NCBI RefSeq assembly: GCF_038443705.2
Contig: NZ_CP151767.2
Coordinates: 4,068,477-4,132,476 of the forward strand
DNA length: 64,000 bases
Direction: 5' to 3'
From: Yoonia sp. SS1-5
GTDB lineage: Bacteria; Pseudomonadota; Alphaproteobacteria; Rhodobacterales; Rhodobacteraceae
Made by a program: the position numbers and the translations under genes. Shown here one piece after another: positions 56,449 to 64,000 of this stretch; position 1 is the first letter of the stretch, and each line of letters opens with the position of its first letter. Below the pieces are notes generated by a model, which had not been told where the DNA came from, did no database searches, and worked only from the letters and a program-made list of their open reading frames with translations.

Positions 56449-57492
56449 ATGGAAGATGCAGCACCAGGCCTTGGCATGTCGCATGACGTGCTGGCAAATT
56501 ATTTGCGCGACACCGTTGCCGGGTTTCACAAGCTGCGCGGGGTCACCAAATTCGGGACCGGCCAGTCAAACCCCACCTACAAGCTTGACGCCGAGAGCGG
56601 CACCTATGTGCTGCGCAGCAAACCCGCTGGTAAACTGTTGCCGTCGGCCCATGCTGTTGAACGCGAGTTCCGGGTCATGCAGGCGCTGGCCGACACGCCG
56701 GTGCCGGTGCCGCCTATGCTGCATCTCGCGTCCGAGGCCGTATCGCCCAGCGGGCGAGCCTTTTTTGTCATGGGATTTGTTGACGGCGCGATCTACTGGG
56801 ATCCCGGCCTGCCAGAGCATAACAACCACGGCCGGGCTGCGATCTATGACGCGATGAATGCAACACTTGCGGCCTTGCACAATGTGAATGTGGGTGCCGT
56901 CGGCCTGTCGGATTTCGGCCGCCCGGGGGGCTATTTTTCCCGACAACTTGAACGGTGGTCGCAGCAATATCACGCCTCTGCACCGGCAGCCGATCCAAAT
57001 ATGGTTGCGGTCATGGATTGGCTGGGCCGGCATCTGCCAGCTGATGATGGGCAAGTCGCCCTCGTCCACGGTGACTGGCGTCTGGACAACATGATCTTTG
57101 ATCCGCAAACCCATGAAGTTAAATCTGTTCTGGATTGGGAGCTTTCGACGCTGGGTCACCCCATGGCGGACCTTGCCTATCAATGCATGCAGTGGCGTTT
57201 GCCCAATCATGGCGACATGCGCGGCCTGGCCGGGCTTGATCGGGCGGCACTTGGGATCCCGTCGGAAGCCGATTATGTGGCCCGCTATGCCCAGCGTCGC
57301 AACCTGACCGGCATTGATGATTGGTCATTCTACCTTGTTTTTGCGTTCTTCCGGCTGGCGGCTATTCTGGCCGGTGTCGCGGCACGGGCTGAGGCGGGCA
57401 ATGCCTCCAACCCTGACATGGCGCGCAAATACGGGGCTGCGGTGCCTGCCTTGGCGGGTATGGCCCGTCAGGTGATCAAGGACGGGCCTTAG
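56449..57492 (+). CDS. APH-like phosphotransferase (ACAD10/11 N-terminal type)
   Basis: A 347-residue aminoglycoside-phosphotransferase-fold kinase. Catalytic loop VHGDWRLDNMIFD (HGDxxxxN) and metal-binding LDWELSTLG are intact; the N-terminal FGTGQSNPTYKL binds ATP. In animals the same kinase domain is fused to ACAD10/11, which dehydrates 4-hydroxy acyl-CoAs after phosphorylation; here it lies divergent to a separate dehydrogenase. The ATG at 56449 is preferred, with MSHDVLANY at 56476 possible. Confidence 0.92.
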   Translation: MEDAAPGLGMSHDVLANYLRDTVAGFHKLRGVTKFGTGQSNPTYKLDAESGTYVLRSKPAGKLLPSAHAVEREFRVMQALADTPVPVPPMLHLASEAVSPSGRAFFVMGFVDGAIYWDPGLPEHNNHGRAAIYDAMNATLAALHNVNVGAVGLSDFGRPGGYFSRQLERWSQQYHASAPAADPNMVAVMDWLGRHLPADDGQVALVHGDWRLDNMIFDPQTHEVKSVLDWELSTLGHPMADLAYQCMQWRLPNHGDMRGLAGLDRAALGIPSEADYVARYAQRRNLTGIDDWSFYLVFAFFRLAAILAGVAARAEAGNASNPDMARKYGAAVPALAGMARQVIKDGP

Positions 57493-57704
57493 CCCAGCCA
57501 GACACCGATGATGACCGCCATCAATCCGATCATCGAGACAAAAAGGGCGCCCAGATTAATGGGCAGAATGCGGCTGATTCTGGCCCGCAATGCATCGTCA
57601 GATAATCCGGCCTTTCGGGCGCGCGACACGGCCACGATGCTGTAGATGATACCGGCCAGACCCAAAAGCGACAGCGCCGTGCCTGCCCAAACCACATATT
57701 CCAT
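57489..57704 (-). CDS. Small membrane protein, unknown
   Basis: A 71-residue protein with two hydrophobic helices (AGTALSLLGLAGIIYSIVAV about 7-26; LGALFVSMIGLMAVIIGVWLG about 51-71) and a basic polar loop (RARKAGLSDDALRARISRI) between. Family not recognised, but this short pattern recurs in Rhodobacteraceae. Its end overlaps the convergent phosphotransferase gene by 4 bp. Confidence 0.75.
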   Translation of the reverse strand: MEYVVWAGTALSLLGLAGIIYSIVAVSRARKAGLSDDALRARISRILPINLGALFVSMIGLMAVIIGVWLG

Positions 57705-57814
57705 TTGCCGTCTCCGTCCGTTTTGGCTGCGTTATCCTGCGCTGCTGAGCGGTGCAAGGGTTGCGGCCCATTTGCGCTGCGGCTAGGGAAGGGGGCCGGA
57801 TGAGGAGAGCGATG

Positions 57815-58072
57815 ATGACCGATTCAGTGACAGACACCCCGACCACCGTAGCCGGTCAGGAATTGCGCCAATTTGTTGAACGTTTCGAACGCCTTGAGGC
57901 GGAAAAGAAAGACATCGCCGACGCGCAAAAGGAAGTGATGGCAGAGGCCAAGGGCCGCGGCTATGACACCAAGGTGCTGCGCAAGGTGATTGCGATCCGC
58001 AAACGTGACGCCAATGATCTGGCCGAGGAAGAAGCGGTGCTGGAAATGTACAAATCCGCGTTGGGCATGTAA
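57815..58072 (+). CDS. gapR: GapR-type nucleoid-associated protein (DUF2312)
   Basis: An 85-residue DUF2312 protein: ELRQFVERFERLEAEKKDIADAQKEVMAEAKGRGYDTKVLRKVIAIRKRD, then the short helix EEEAVLEMYKSAL. In Caulobacter, GapR is a dimeric/tetrameric coiled-coil protein that clamps overtwisted DNA and supports replication. GAGGAG precedes either ATG at 57812 or 57815; the second has the better spacing. It stands alone between unrelated genes. Confidence 0.92.
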   Translation: MTDSVTDTPTTVAGQELRQFVERFERLEAEKKDIADAQKEVMAEAKGRGYDTKVLRKVIAIRKRDANDLAEEEAVLEMYKSALGM

Positions 58073-58080
58073 CCCTGACC

Positions 58081-58962
58081 CTAGCCTACGGGCATCACCA
58101 GTTTGACGCCCGGCATATGGGCGATCTGCGCCAGATCATCATCGTAGCTGTCGATCATGGTCTGGATAGTCTCTGGCGTCAGACCGGGGAGGTTGATTTC
58201 ATCCTCCAACTGCTCGGGGCGGGCATGCTCATCCCACAGGGCGGCGATCCGGTTATGCTTTTCGGCCTGTGATCTGGGCGGGTCTTTTGCCAGCGCGTGG
58301 CGGAATGCCTTGATCCCCTCGCGAGTGACCGTTCGGGCCAGCATGTCGTCTTTGCCGGTCAATTCAACCTGCGCATTCACGCCTGCGATCCGGCGGAGCA
58401 GCTGTTCCCACAGCAGCGGGGTGTCTTCGTTGCACCAAACCGTCAAAGGTGCTTCGGGTGCCGCTTTCTTGATGCGCCGGATAACATCGGACCAGCGGAT
58501 TTCTTCGGGGCGGACGGCGCCCAGATAATCGACAAGCTGGTCTGTCTTGGACCGTGCAAAGGTTTCCTGCAAGAAGGTTGCCGGGTTCCGGATGCCCATG
58601 AACAGCGAAACGTCATCATTTGGAAACAGCTGGCGCAACCCGTCAATCTTGGCGGTTGCCTGGCTGTAAAATACCCCATTGTCGAAGATACGGTTCGGAA
58701 TGCAGATAAAGTTCCCGTTGCTCAGGACCACCCGGTCCACGTGGTCGTTTTCGACAATCGTATCAAGCAGAATATCCCGCGCGTCAGCCGGCGGGGCGGC
58801 ACCTTTAAGCCCCTGGATGGCCTCGCGCAGAAGGGTCCGATAGCGGCTGGGGCCGGGCACGGATATGCCCTGTTTCAAAAGGACGTCGGCGTTTTTCAGA
58901 AGCGATTTCAGCAGCCTGTCTTCATCCGTGCAATTGGCGCCGATATGAAATGCGATCTGCAT
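58081..58962 (-). CDS. Degenerate sulfotransferase-like protein
   Basis: A 293-residue protein starting MQIAFHIGANCTDEDRLLKSLLKN. It looks like a sulfotransferase-family N-terminus (usual HIGxxKTGTTxLQ), but the phosphosulfate-binding P-loop residues (K-T-G-T) are replaced by ANCTDED, so PAPS-dependent sulfotransfer is doubtful. Later segments (VSLFMGIRNPATFLQETF) also match the fold. No signal peptide. Role unknown. Confidence 0.65.
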   Translation of the reverse strand: MQIAFHIGANCTDEDRLLKSLLKNADVLLKQGISVPGPSRYRTLLREAIQGLKGAAPPADARDILLDTIVENDHVDRVVLSNGNFICIPNRIFDNGVFYSQATAKIDGLRQLFPNDDVSLFMGIRNPATFLQETFARSKTDQLVDYLGAVRPEEIRWSDVIRRIKKAAPEAPLTVWCNEDTPLLWEQLLRRIAGVNAQVELTGKDDMLARTVTREGIKAFRHALAKDPPRSQAEKHNRIAALWDEHARPEQLEDEINLPGLTPETIQTMIDSYDDDLAQIAHMPGVKLVMPVG

Positions 58963-59136
58963 TGGTTCGCTATGCCTTCACTTGATAAGCCTCGCGCCAT
59001 CATAGGTCGAAAATCCCGCAGCGAAACCGGGTTGTTGTGTTTTGACGATGGGCGGAAAAGGGGTGGGGCGCGACATGATGATGCGCCGGGCGTGCGGTGG
59101 AGTACTCGCCCCACCGTCACGTTGCATGCATAGAAA

Positions 59137-59400
59137 CTATTTGGGGTCGAGGATCACGACACGTGCGTCTGGCGGATCGCCGCCATCACCGCCGCCACCG
59201 CCTGTCGTAGCAATGCCAAGCAGCAATAGCGCAGCCGCGGGCAAAACCCAGCCCGGTACGGCACGTCTGTTTGTTTCCTCAATGACCTCTGGTTGGCGTT
59301 CGACAATCGCGTCAGCCAAACCACCAGCGAGCGCGGGGGTCGAGAATGCCGTGCTAACTGTCGCCACAATTAATATATTGCGTAACAAAGATTTTTTCAT
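59137..59400 (-). CDS. Small exported/membrane protein with Gly-rich tail
   Basis: An 87-residue protein with a signal peptide (MKKSLLRNILIVATVSTAFSTPALA), then a 25-residue polar helix, one hydrophobic helix (WVLPAAALLLLGIATT) and a GGGGGDGGDPPDA tail. The strong basic start and signal-like sequence support translation; the family is not recognised. Similar short proteins occur in Rhodobacteraceae and are sometimes called VPLPA or PEP-CTERM-like tails, which this resembles only weakly. Confidence 0.65.
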   Translation of the reverse strand: MKKSLLRNILIVATVSTAFSTPALAGGLADAIVERQPEVIEETNRRAVPGWVLPAAALLLLGIATTGGGGGDGGDPPDARVVILDPK

Positions 59401-59763
59401 GGTGCTCTCTCACTAGCTATTCCCCCTACGTGTATGTGTTGGAGCAGGGGGTGTCGGTGTGTCAACCTGCCCTATAGGTGGAAATCCGCTGTTCTGCCGG
59501 CGTACGGGGGTAAAAAACCCGCGGCTCTGCGGCCTGTATGCAGGGGCTGAGATCAAGACGTTTGCGTCCGGACCTGTGCCACAGATACGCCCCGACAGGC
59601 GAGGCCCGGACCTGCGGCAAATGATACAAACATGCGATTTATTGAAACAATATTGAATAAATGTGACTGTTCGGCGCTGCGGGTTGGTGGTGTTTGGGTC
59701 GGCTGGTTCGGGTGGTGCGACGCCGGGGCATAGAGTGCCAGAAGCTGCCATTATCGGGTGCTG

Positions 59764-59778
59764 TTAACCGTGAGTTTA
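59764..59778. promoter_or_regulatory. CtrA-like box TTAA-N7-TTTA
   Basis: TTAACCGTGAGTTTA matches the CtrA pattern TTAA-N7-TTAA with one mismatch. A second copy with the same mismatch is at 60006-60020. Pattern match only. Confidence 0.35.
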
Positions 59779-60005
59779 TTTTTTGATCATTTTCGCCGGT
59801 TCTTTGCCAATTGTGGCATTTTAACGCCAGCAGTTGGCGCATTCCGGGCAAATTTTTGGCCGGGTTGGCGTGATGCGGCTGCGCCGCCGCGAATCGCGTT
59901 AACGTATGATCTTAAAAGACTATTGGTTCGACTTCGGTAACAAAGATACCTGACAAGAGCATTTATTCTCATCGGCGAACAATTGCCGATATCTCCGTCC
60001 CAACG

Positions 60006-60020
60006 TTAACACTATATTTA
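60006..60020. promoter_or_regulatory. Second CtrA-like box TTAA-N7-TTTA
   Basis: TTAACACTATATTTA has the same spacing and the same single mismatch as the box at 59764, and lies about 320 bp before the giant gene's start codon. Pattern match only. Confidence 0.35.
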
Positions 60021-60263
60021 CTGTAAAGCTTGACCTGAGTGCTGAGGTAACTTTAACAGTTATCCCAGAAAATGTTTTTTTTGTGTTTGGTTTGTGATGA
60101 GTAAAGAAAGTTGCGGGGGGATCATGAAATACCAAAGTCGCGATTTGGTACGTACCCGCCGGGTCTGTAGGTCCGGTGTGATGGTGCGATCTGGTTTCCG
60201 GGAAATCATACAACACCTGCAGCAACCAGCGCCGCCACCCCAACACGACAAGTGATCGAACAT

Positions 60264-60281
60264 GCCGCCCTGTGAGGCGGC
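60264..60281. promoter_or_regulatory. Hairpin in the leader of the giant repeat protein
   Basis: Stem GCCGCC / GGCGGC with loop CTGTGA, followed by TTAAGTAATTTAA, about 60 bp before the start codon. It might be a weak terminator, attenuator or ribosome-access hairpin. Confidence 0.45.
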
Positions 60282-60342
60282 TTAAGTAATTTAACACGTA
60301 AGAAAAAATGACTGCGAATTGCCCGCATCGAGGAGTTACCAA

Positions 60343-63300
60343 ATGACCTACCAGAATTACACATGGACGGCCTTTACCGAACACGACCTTTTGACATCGG
60401 GTTCTGGCGGGCATTCAATTGGTATCGGTAGCACCTTTGTGATGCAGTCCGCACCGACCGTGACGCTGACAGCGCGTGACAACGATGCGCATCTCAGCGG
60501 CGACTACAATGATGATGCAACGGATAGCGGCCAGCGGGCCTTTGTTGACGGGCACGAGATTGCGCACAAGGACATGTATGTTGAAAAGCTGCTGACCCTG
60601 CAGGGATCTGACGGCAAGACCTACACTTTGGCTGAAATCGAGATCGAGGATTACAACGCCGCGGGCACAGGCGATGATTTCTTCTCTTTTGTTGGTGAGG
60701 TACCGCCTGCCGGCGTGACGCTGACGGTCACGGCCTGTCACAACTCTTCCGGCGTGGCTTATGCCGATCTCAGCGCGACGCCGCCGGCGGCGCCCACTGA
60801 TGGCGGTGGTGCTGAAACCTGCGTGATCACCTTTAATGATCTTGCCCGTGGTGAAGTCATCGGCGACCAATATGCCGATCTTGGTGTGCATATTTCTGCG
60901 CAGCGCCCGAATGAGAGTTTCGGGTCGTCCCCCAACGACGCGATGGTTTTCGATACCGATAATCCGACAGGCGGCGATCACGACCTCGCATATGACGGCC
61001 GTGGAAACGCGCTGATCATTTCCGAGGACAATGACAGCGGCGATCCCGACGATAATGCGGGCGGTGGCTGGATCAAATTCGACTTTGATAACCCAACTGA
61101 TCTTGTCAGCCTCGTGGTACTTGATGCCGAAGAAGGCGGGCGCATCTACACGCGCGGCCCGGATGGCGGCGATTGGGATACGGTTGATATTCCCGGCGGA
61201 ACGGATAACGGCGCCCAGACTGTTGCAATTGGTCAGGACGGCGTGGCTGAGATGTACGTCTACCTGCGTGGCTCGGGCGCCATTGACGATCTGACATTCC
61301 TCAAGGATGCCCCTGCACCGGCAGAAGGTTCCGTCTCAGGCCGCGTATTCTGCGACATGAACACGGTTGGGATCGAGGATGAAAACGATCCGGGCGCCGA
61401 GGGCGTGACCGTCGTGCTATACACTCTGGGCGCGAATCGCGAGGGCGTTGTGGTTGGTGAGACGACCACCGATGCCAATGGTGAATATCATTTCGAAGGG
61501 CTTGATGCTGGGGACTATTTTGTCCGTTTCGTCGATCCGGTGCATCGCAACTTTACCGCGCAGGATGTCGGTGATGATGACGCGATTGATTCCGATGCAA
61601 ACGCTTCGGGCTATGTGCCCCTGTTCCATCTGGGCGAAGGCGAGCACAAGACCGACGTTGACGCTGGCGTTGTCCCGGCGAATGGCTGGATCAAGGGCCG
61701 ACTGTTTGATGACGCCGATTGTGACGACACCGAATTAGACAGCGTCAATGGCGGCTATAACGAAGGTGTGGCCGGTGCTACGATCCAACTTGTTGATCTG
61801 GATGGAAATATCGTCGCAACAACCACGACCGACGCGCATGGCGCGTATATGTTCGACGTTCCACCGGGCAGCTATCAGGTACAGTTCCCCGATGTGGATG
61901 GCACAAGTTTCGTCGCCCAGAATGTCGGTGCCGAGCATGCGGATTCCGACGCCGACGCAACAGGCCTGACCGAGGTCATCCACCTGGGCGAGCGGCAGAC
62001 GATCAGCGACATTGACGCGGGCGTGAAGGATGCGGGCGGTTCCGTCTCAGGCCGCGTATTCTGCGATATGAACACGGTTGGGATCGAGGATGCGGCCGAT
62101 CCGGGCGCTGAGGGCGTGACCGTCGTGCTATACACGCTGGGCGCGAACCGCGAAGGCGTTGTGGTTGCTGAGACGACCACCGATGCCAATGGTGAATACC
62201 ATTTCGAAGGGCTTGATGCGGGCGACTATTTTATCCGTTTCGTCGATCCGGTGCATCGCAACTTTACCGCGCAGGATGTCGGTGATGATGATGCGATTGA
62301 TTCCGACGCAAACGCTTCGGGCTATGTGTCCCTGTTTCATCTGGGCGACGGCGAGCACAAGACAGATGTTGACGCCGGCGTTGTCCCGGCCAATGGCTGG
62401 ATCAAGGGCCGTCTGTTTGACGACGCCGATTGTGACGACACCGAATTTGACAGCGTCAATGGCGGCTATAACGAAGGTGTGGCCGGTGCGACGATCCAAC
62501 TTGTTGATCTGGATGGAAATGTCGTCGCAACAACCACGACCGACGCGCATGGCGCGTATATGTTCGACGTTCCGCCGGGCAGTTATCAGGTGCAGTTCCC
62601 CGATGTGGATGGCGCAAGTTTCGTCGCCCAGAATGTCGGTGCCGAGCATGCGGATTCCGACGCCGACGCAACAGGCCTGACCGAGGTCATCCACCTGGGC
62701 GAGCGGCAGACGATCAGCGACATTGACGCGGGCGTGAAGGATGATGATCCGGGGACTGCCTGCCTGTATGGTCGGTATTTCCGCGACGTGAACCGCGACG
62801 GTCTCGACAATGATGGCGCCAATAATGCTGTCTCGGGGATCGTGGTTGAACTGCTGGATGCGGATGGCAATCCAACAGGCGACACGACCACAACCGATGC
62901 GGACGGCAACTACAGCTTCGTCAATCTTGATGGTGGCACCTATGGCGTGAAGTTCACCGATGAAAAGACTGGCCTGGCCTTGACCGAGGCCAATGTCGGC
63001 GATGATGACCGGATTGACAGCGACGCCGAGGCGATCAACGCGACCATGTCCCAGATCATGGGGATCGAGGTGCCTGCTGGCGGTGCATCGCGTGACAATG
63101 ATGCGGGCGTCGTTGCGCGCATGTGCGACGATCCCGATGCGGTCAAGATTGACTTTGAACAGTTCGAAACCGGCGCAACGCCGACCGAATTGGATGATTG
63201 TGTGACGGTCACCGTGATCCGCGCCGATGCCAAGGGCGAAGAGCCCGGGCTTGGCATGGTGTTTGATGCCGACAACCCAACGGGTGGGGATCGTGACCTG

Positions 63301-64000
63301 GCCGATAACGGGCAGGGCAACGTTCTGATCATCTCCGAGGATGGCGACCGCACCGATCCCGACGACAATGCGCGCGGCGGCTCTTTCACCTTTGATTTCA
63401 AGGCGCCGGCCTCTGTCTTTGACATCACCGTGATCGACACCGAAGAGGGCGGCAGCATTGAGTTGTTTGATGTCGATGGCAATTTGATCAAGACAGTTGT
63501 CATTCCCAATCTGGCCGATGCCGAAGTGGCGCAGCTGCTGCTTGAGGCTGAAGGCGTGTCGCAGATGGTTGTGACCCTGAATGGCTCGGGCGCGATTGAT
63601 GACATCTGCTATGTCAAACCGGATATCGCAGCCTCGCTCGGCGGCACCTATTTCATGGATGTCAACGACAACTCCGTTCAGGATGACGAGGACATGGCTG
63701 TCACGGGCGCCATCGTGCAGTTGTTCCAGAATGGCACACTTGTTGCGCGGACCACGACCGACGCAAATGGGGACTATCTGTTCGAAGACCTGGCGCCGGG
63801 TGATGGGTACTTTGTGCGGTTTATCGACACGGGCGAAGGCAAGACATTCGTGGATGCGAATGTTGGCGATGACGATACCATCGACAGCGATGTGGAACAG
63901 GTGGTTAGTGCCGGAAATGGCAATACCGCGCTCATCTCGCTTGCACCGGGTGAGGACAAACGCAACGTGGATGCCGGCATCGAAGATCCCGGAAATGCGG
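60343..64000 (+). CDS. Giant secreted SdrD B-like repeat protein (partial, continues beyond window)
   Basis: An open frame of at least 1,219 residues with no stop before the window end; GAGGAG lies 8 bp before the ATG. There is no signal peptide. The order is: N-terminal module (about 1-155); an all-beta module (about 160-320: FNDLARGEV... GGDHDLAYDGRGNALIISEDN); SdrD B-like domains B1-B5 (about 329-925); a second copy of the beta module (about 934-1092); B6 (about 1097-1215). Each B domain ends NVGxxDxIDSDA...DAG, resembling Ca2+ sites. Lack of a signal peptide plus acidic Asp-rich repeats suggests type I secretion with a C-terminal signal outside the window. Likely an adhesin or S-layer-like surface protein. 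Confidence 0.88.
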   Translation, partial: MTYQNYTWTAFTEHDLLTSGSGGHSIGIGSTFVMQSAPTVTLTARDNDAHLSGDYNDDATDSGQRAFVDGHEIAHKDMYVEKLLTLQGSDGKTYTLAEIEIEDYNAAGTGDDFFSFVGEVPPAGVTLTVTACHNSSGVAYADLSATPPAAPTDGGGAETCVITFNDLARGEVIGDQYADLGVHISAQRPNESFGSSPNDAMVFDTDNPTGGDHDLAYDGRGNALIISEDNDSGDPDDNAGGGWIKFDFDNPTDLVSLVVLDAEEGGRIYTRGPDGGDWDTVDIPGGTDNGAQTVAIGQDGVAEMYVYLRGSGAIDDLTFLKDAPAPAEGSVSGRVFCDMNTVGIEDENDPGAEGVTVVLYTLGANREGVVVGETTTDANGEYHFEGLDAGDYFVRFVDPVHRNFTAQDVGDDDAIDSDANASGYVPLFHLGEGEHKTDVDAGVVPANGWIKGRLFDDADCDDTELDSVNGGYNEGVAGATIQLVDLDGNIVATTTTDAHGAYMFDVPPGSYQVQFPDVDGTSFVAQNVGAEHADSDADATGLTEVIHLGERQTISDIDAGVKDAGGSVSGRVFCDMNTVGIEDAADPGAEGVTVVLYTLGANREGVVVAETTTDANGEYHFEGLDAGDYFIRFVDPVHRNFTAQDVGDDDAIDSDANASGYVSLFHLGDGEHKTDVDAGVVPANGWIKGRLFDDADCDDTEFDSVNGGYNEGVAGATIQLVDLDGNVVATTTTDAHGAYMFDVPPGSYQVQFPDVDGASFVAQNVGAEHADSDADATGLTEVIHLGERQTISDIDAGVKDDDPGTACLYGRYFRDVNRDGLDNDGANNAVSGIVVELLDADGNPTGDTTTTDADGNYSFVNLDGGTYGVKFTDEKTGLALTEANVGDDDRIDSDAEAINATMSQIMGIEVPAGGASRDNDAGVVARMCDDPDAVKIDFEQFETGATPTELDDCVTVTVIRADAKGEEPGLGMVFDADNPTGGDRDLADNGQGNVLIISEDGDRTDPDDNARGGSFTFDFKAPASVFDITVIDTEEGGSIELFDVDGNLIKTVVIPNLADAEVAQLLLEAEGVSQMVVTLNGSGAIDDICYVKPDIAASLGGTYFMDVNDNSVQDDEDMAVTGAIVQLFQNGTLVARTTTDANGDYLFEDLAPGDGYFVRFIDTGEGKTFVDANVGDDDTIDSDVEQVVSAGNGNTALISLAPGEDKRNVDAGIEDPGNA
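61327..62037 (+). repeat. Tandem 711-bp repeat, copy 1 (domains B1-B2)
   Basis: First copy of a tandem duplication inside the giant gene, 237 codons encoding two SdrD B-like domains. Compared with the copy starting at 62038, I count about 32 substitutions by eye over roughly 706 bp (about 95% identity), mostly in third codon positions. No indels are needed. Confidence 0.93.
62038..62743 (+). repeat. Tandem 711-bp repeat, copy 2 (domains B3-B4)
   Basis: Second copy of the unit. The last 129 bp (62615-62743) are identical to 61904-62032, while all the differences lie in the first ~575 bp. This uneven pattern suggests gene conversion or recent unequal recombination. The reading frame is kept through the junction. 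Confidence 0.93.

Larger units (their letters stand above)
59401..60342. other. Long AT-richer gene-free leader before the giant repeat protein
   Basis: About 940 bp with no credible gene on either strand; a 164-codon minus frame exists but looks like chance. It holds two TTAA-N7-TTTA boxes (59764-59778 and 60006-60020), near the CtrA consensus TTAA-N7-TTAA, a TTAA-N9-TTAA (59903-59919) and a hairpin at 60264-60281. Most of it is probably the regulatory region or a long 5' leader for the large secreted protein. Confidence 0.55.

Noticed and set aside
59920..60414. 164-codon minus-strand frame upstream of the giant gene
   Set aside because: Composition unlike the neighbouring genes, no recognisable domain, and it runs antisense into the start of a well-supported gene.
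61327..62743. The 711-bp tandem repeat as a mobile element
   Set aside because: It stays in frame, encodes two whole B domains, and has no terminal repeats or transposase, so it is domain duplication within a gene.
1..64000. tRNA, rRNA, CRISPR arrays or intact insertion sequences
   Set aside because: No cloverleaf with a plausible anticodon stem, no direct repeats with regular spacers outside the giant gene, and no transposase-like frame were seen; a tRNA scan and repeat finder would be decisive.

Overview
The window looks like a chromosomal segment of a marine alphaproteobacterium of the Rhodobacteraceae (Roseobacter group). The evidence is GC-rich coding sequence, an ftsQ-ftsA-ftsZ-lpxC-bamD-recN block, cobalt chelatase subunits CobS/CobT near J-domain and BolA genes, a complex I NDUFA12-type subunit beside a DUF2155 gene, GapR (DUF2312), and a SqrR/BigR-type sulfide regulon. 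I see no rRNA, tRNA, CRISPR array, integrase or intact insertion sequence. This is inference from gene content, not a database assignment.

Layout. 1-7.2 kb: division and envelope block (end of ftsQ, ftsA, ftsZ, lpxC, bamD, recN), all on +. 7.2-8.0 kb: a lower-GC stretch with no recognisable gene, then a ClC chloride channel, DUF427 and PepP-type peptidase genes. 12-19.3 kb: cobT, two unknown exported proteins, cobS, msrB, an unknown membrane protein, a J-domain protein, bolA and DUF4177. 19.4-25.7 kb: gatB, a lytic transglycosylase, a PlsC-like acyltransferase, pepN and a DUF2256 gene. 25.7-29.4 kb: malate synthase G with its GlcG-like neighbour, and a C26 peptidase. 29.6-34.5 kb: an accessory stretch with a LysR regulator, two SnoaL-like proteins, a D-lyxose isomerase-like cupin, an unusual photolyase-like flavoprotein, and an ArsR-SRPBCC pair with a compact operator. 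34.6-40.9 kb: clpP, clpX, a RidA protein, NDUFA12, DUF2155, aat, accC, accB and an unknown Pro-rich protein. 41-46.3 kb: a complete branched-chain amino-acid-type ABC importer (LivF, G, M, H and binding protein).

46.5-52.4 kb is a compact signalling cluster: a ScfR/RamB-type regulator, a stand-alone receiver, a small two-helix membrane protein, a histidine kinase fused to a solute-symporter domain, and an orphan FliM/FliN C-ring-type protein. It is the best candidate for an undescribed regulatory module. 52.6-55.1 kb is a sulfide/persulfide detoxification regulon (rhodanese/phosphatase-like protein, two YeeE/YedE-type sulfur permease halves, persulfide dioxygenase) divergent from a SqrR-like sensor whose two cysteines have the spacing known for SqrR; a palindrome fills the shared promoter. 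Next come an acyl-CoA dehydrogenase/phosphotransferase pair, gapR, a degenerate sulfotransferase-like gene and a small Gly-rich protein.

The window ends inside a very large secreted repeat protein (from 60343, open at 64000) with at least six SdrD B-like domains. Two of these were duplicated as a 711-bp unit, and the last part of the two copies is identical, which suggests recent duplication or gene conversion. It follows a 940-bp AT-richer gene-free leader containing near-consensus CtrA-like boxes.
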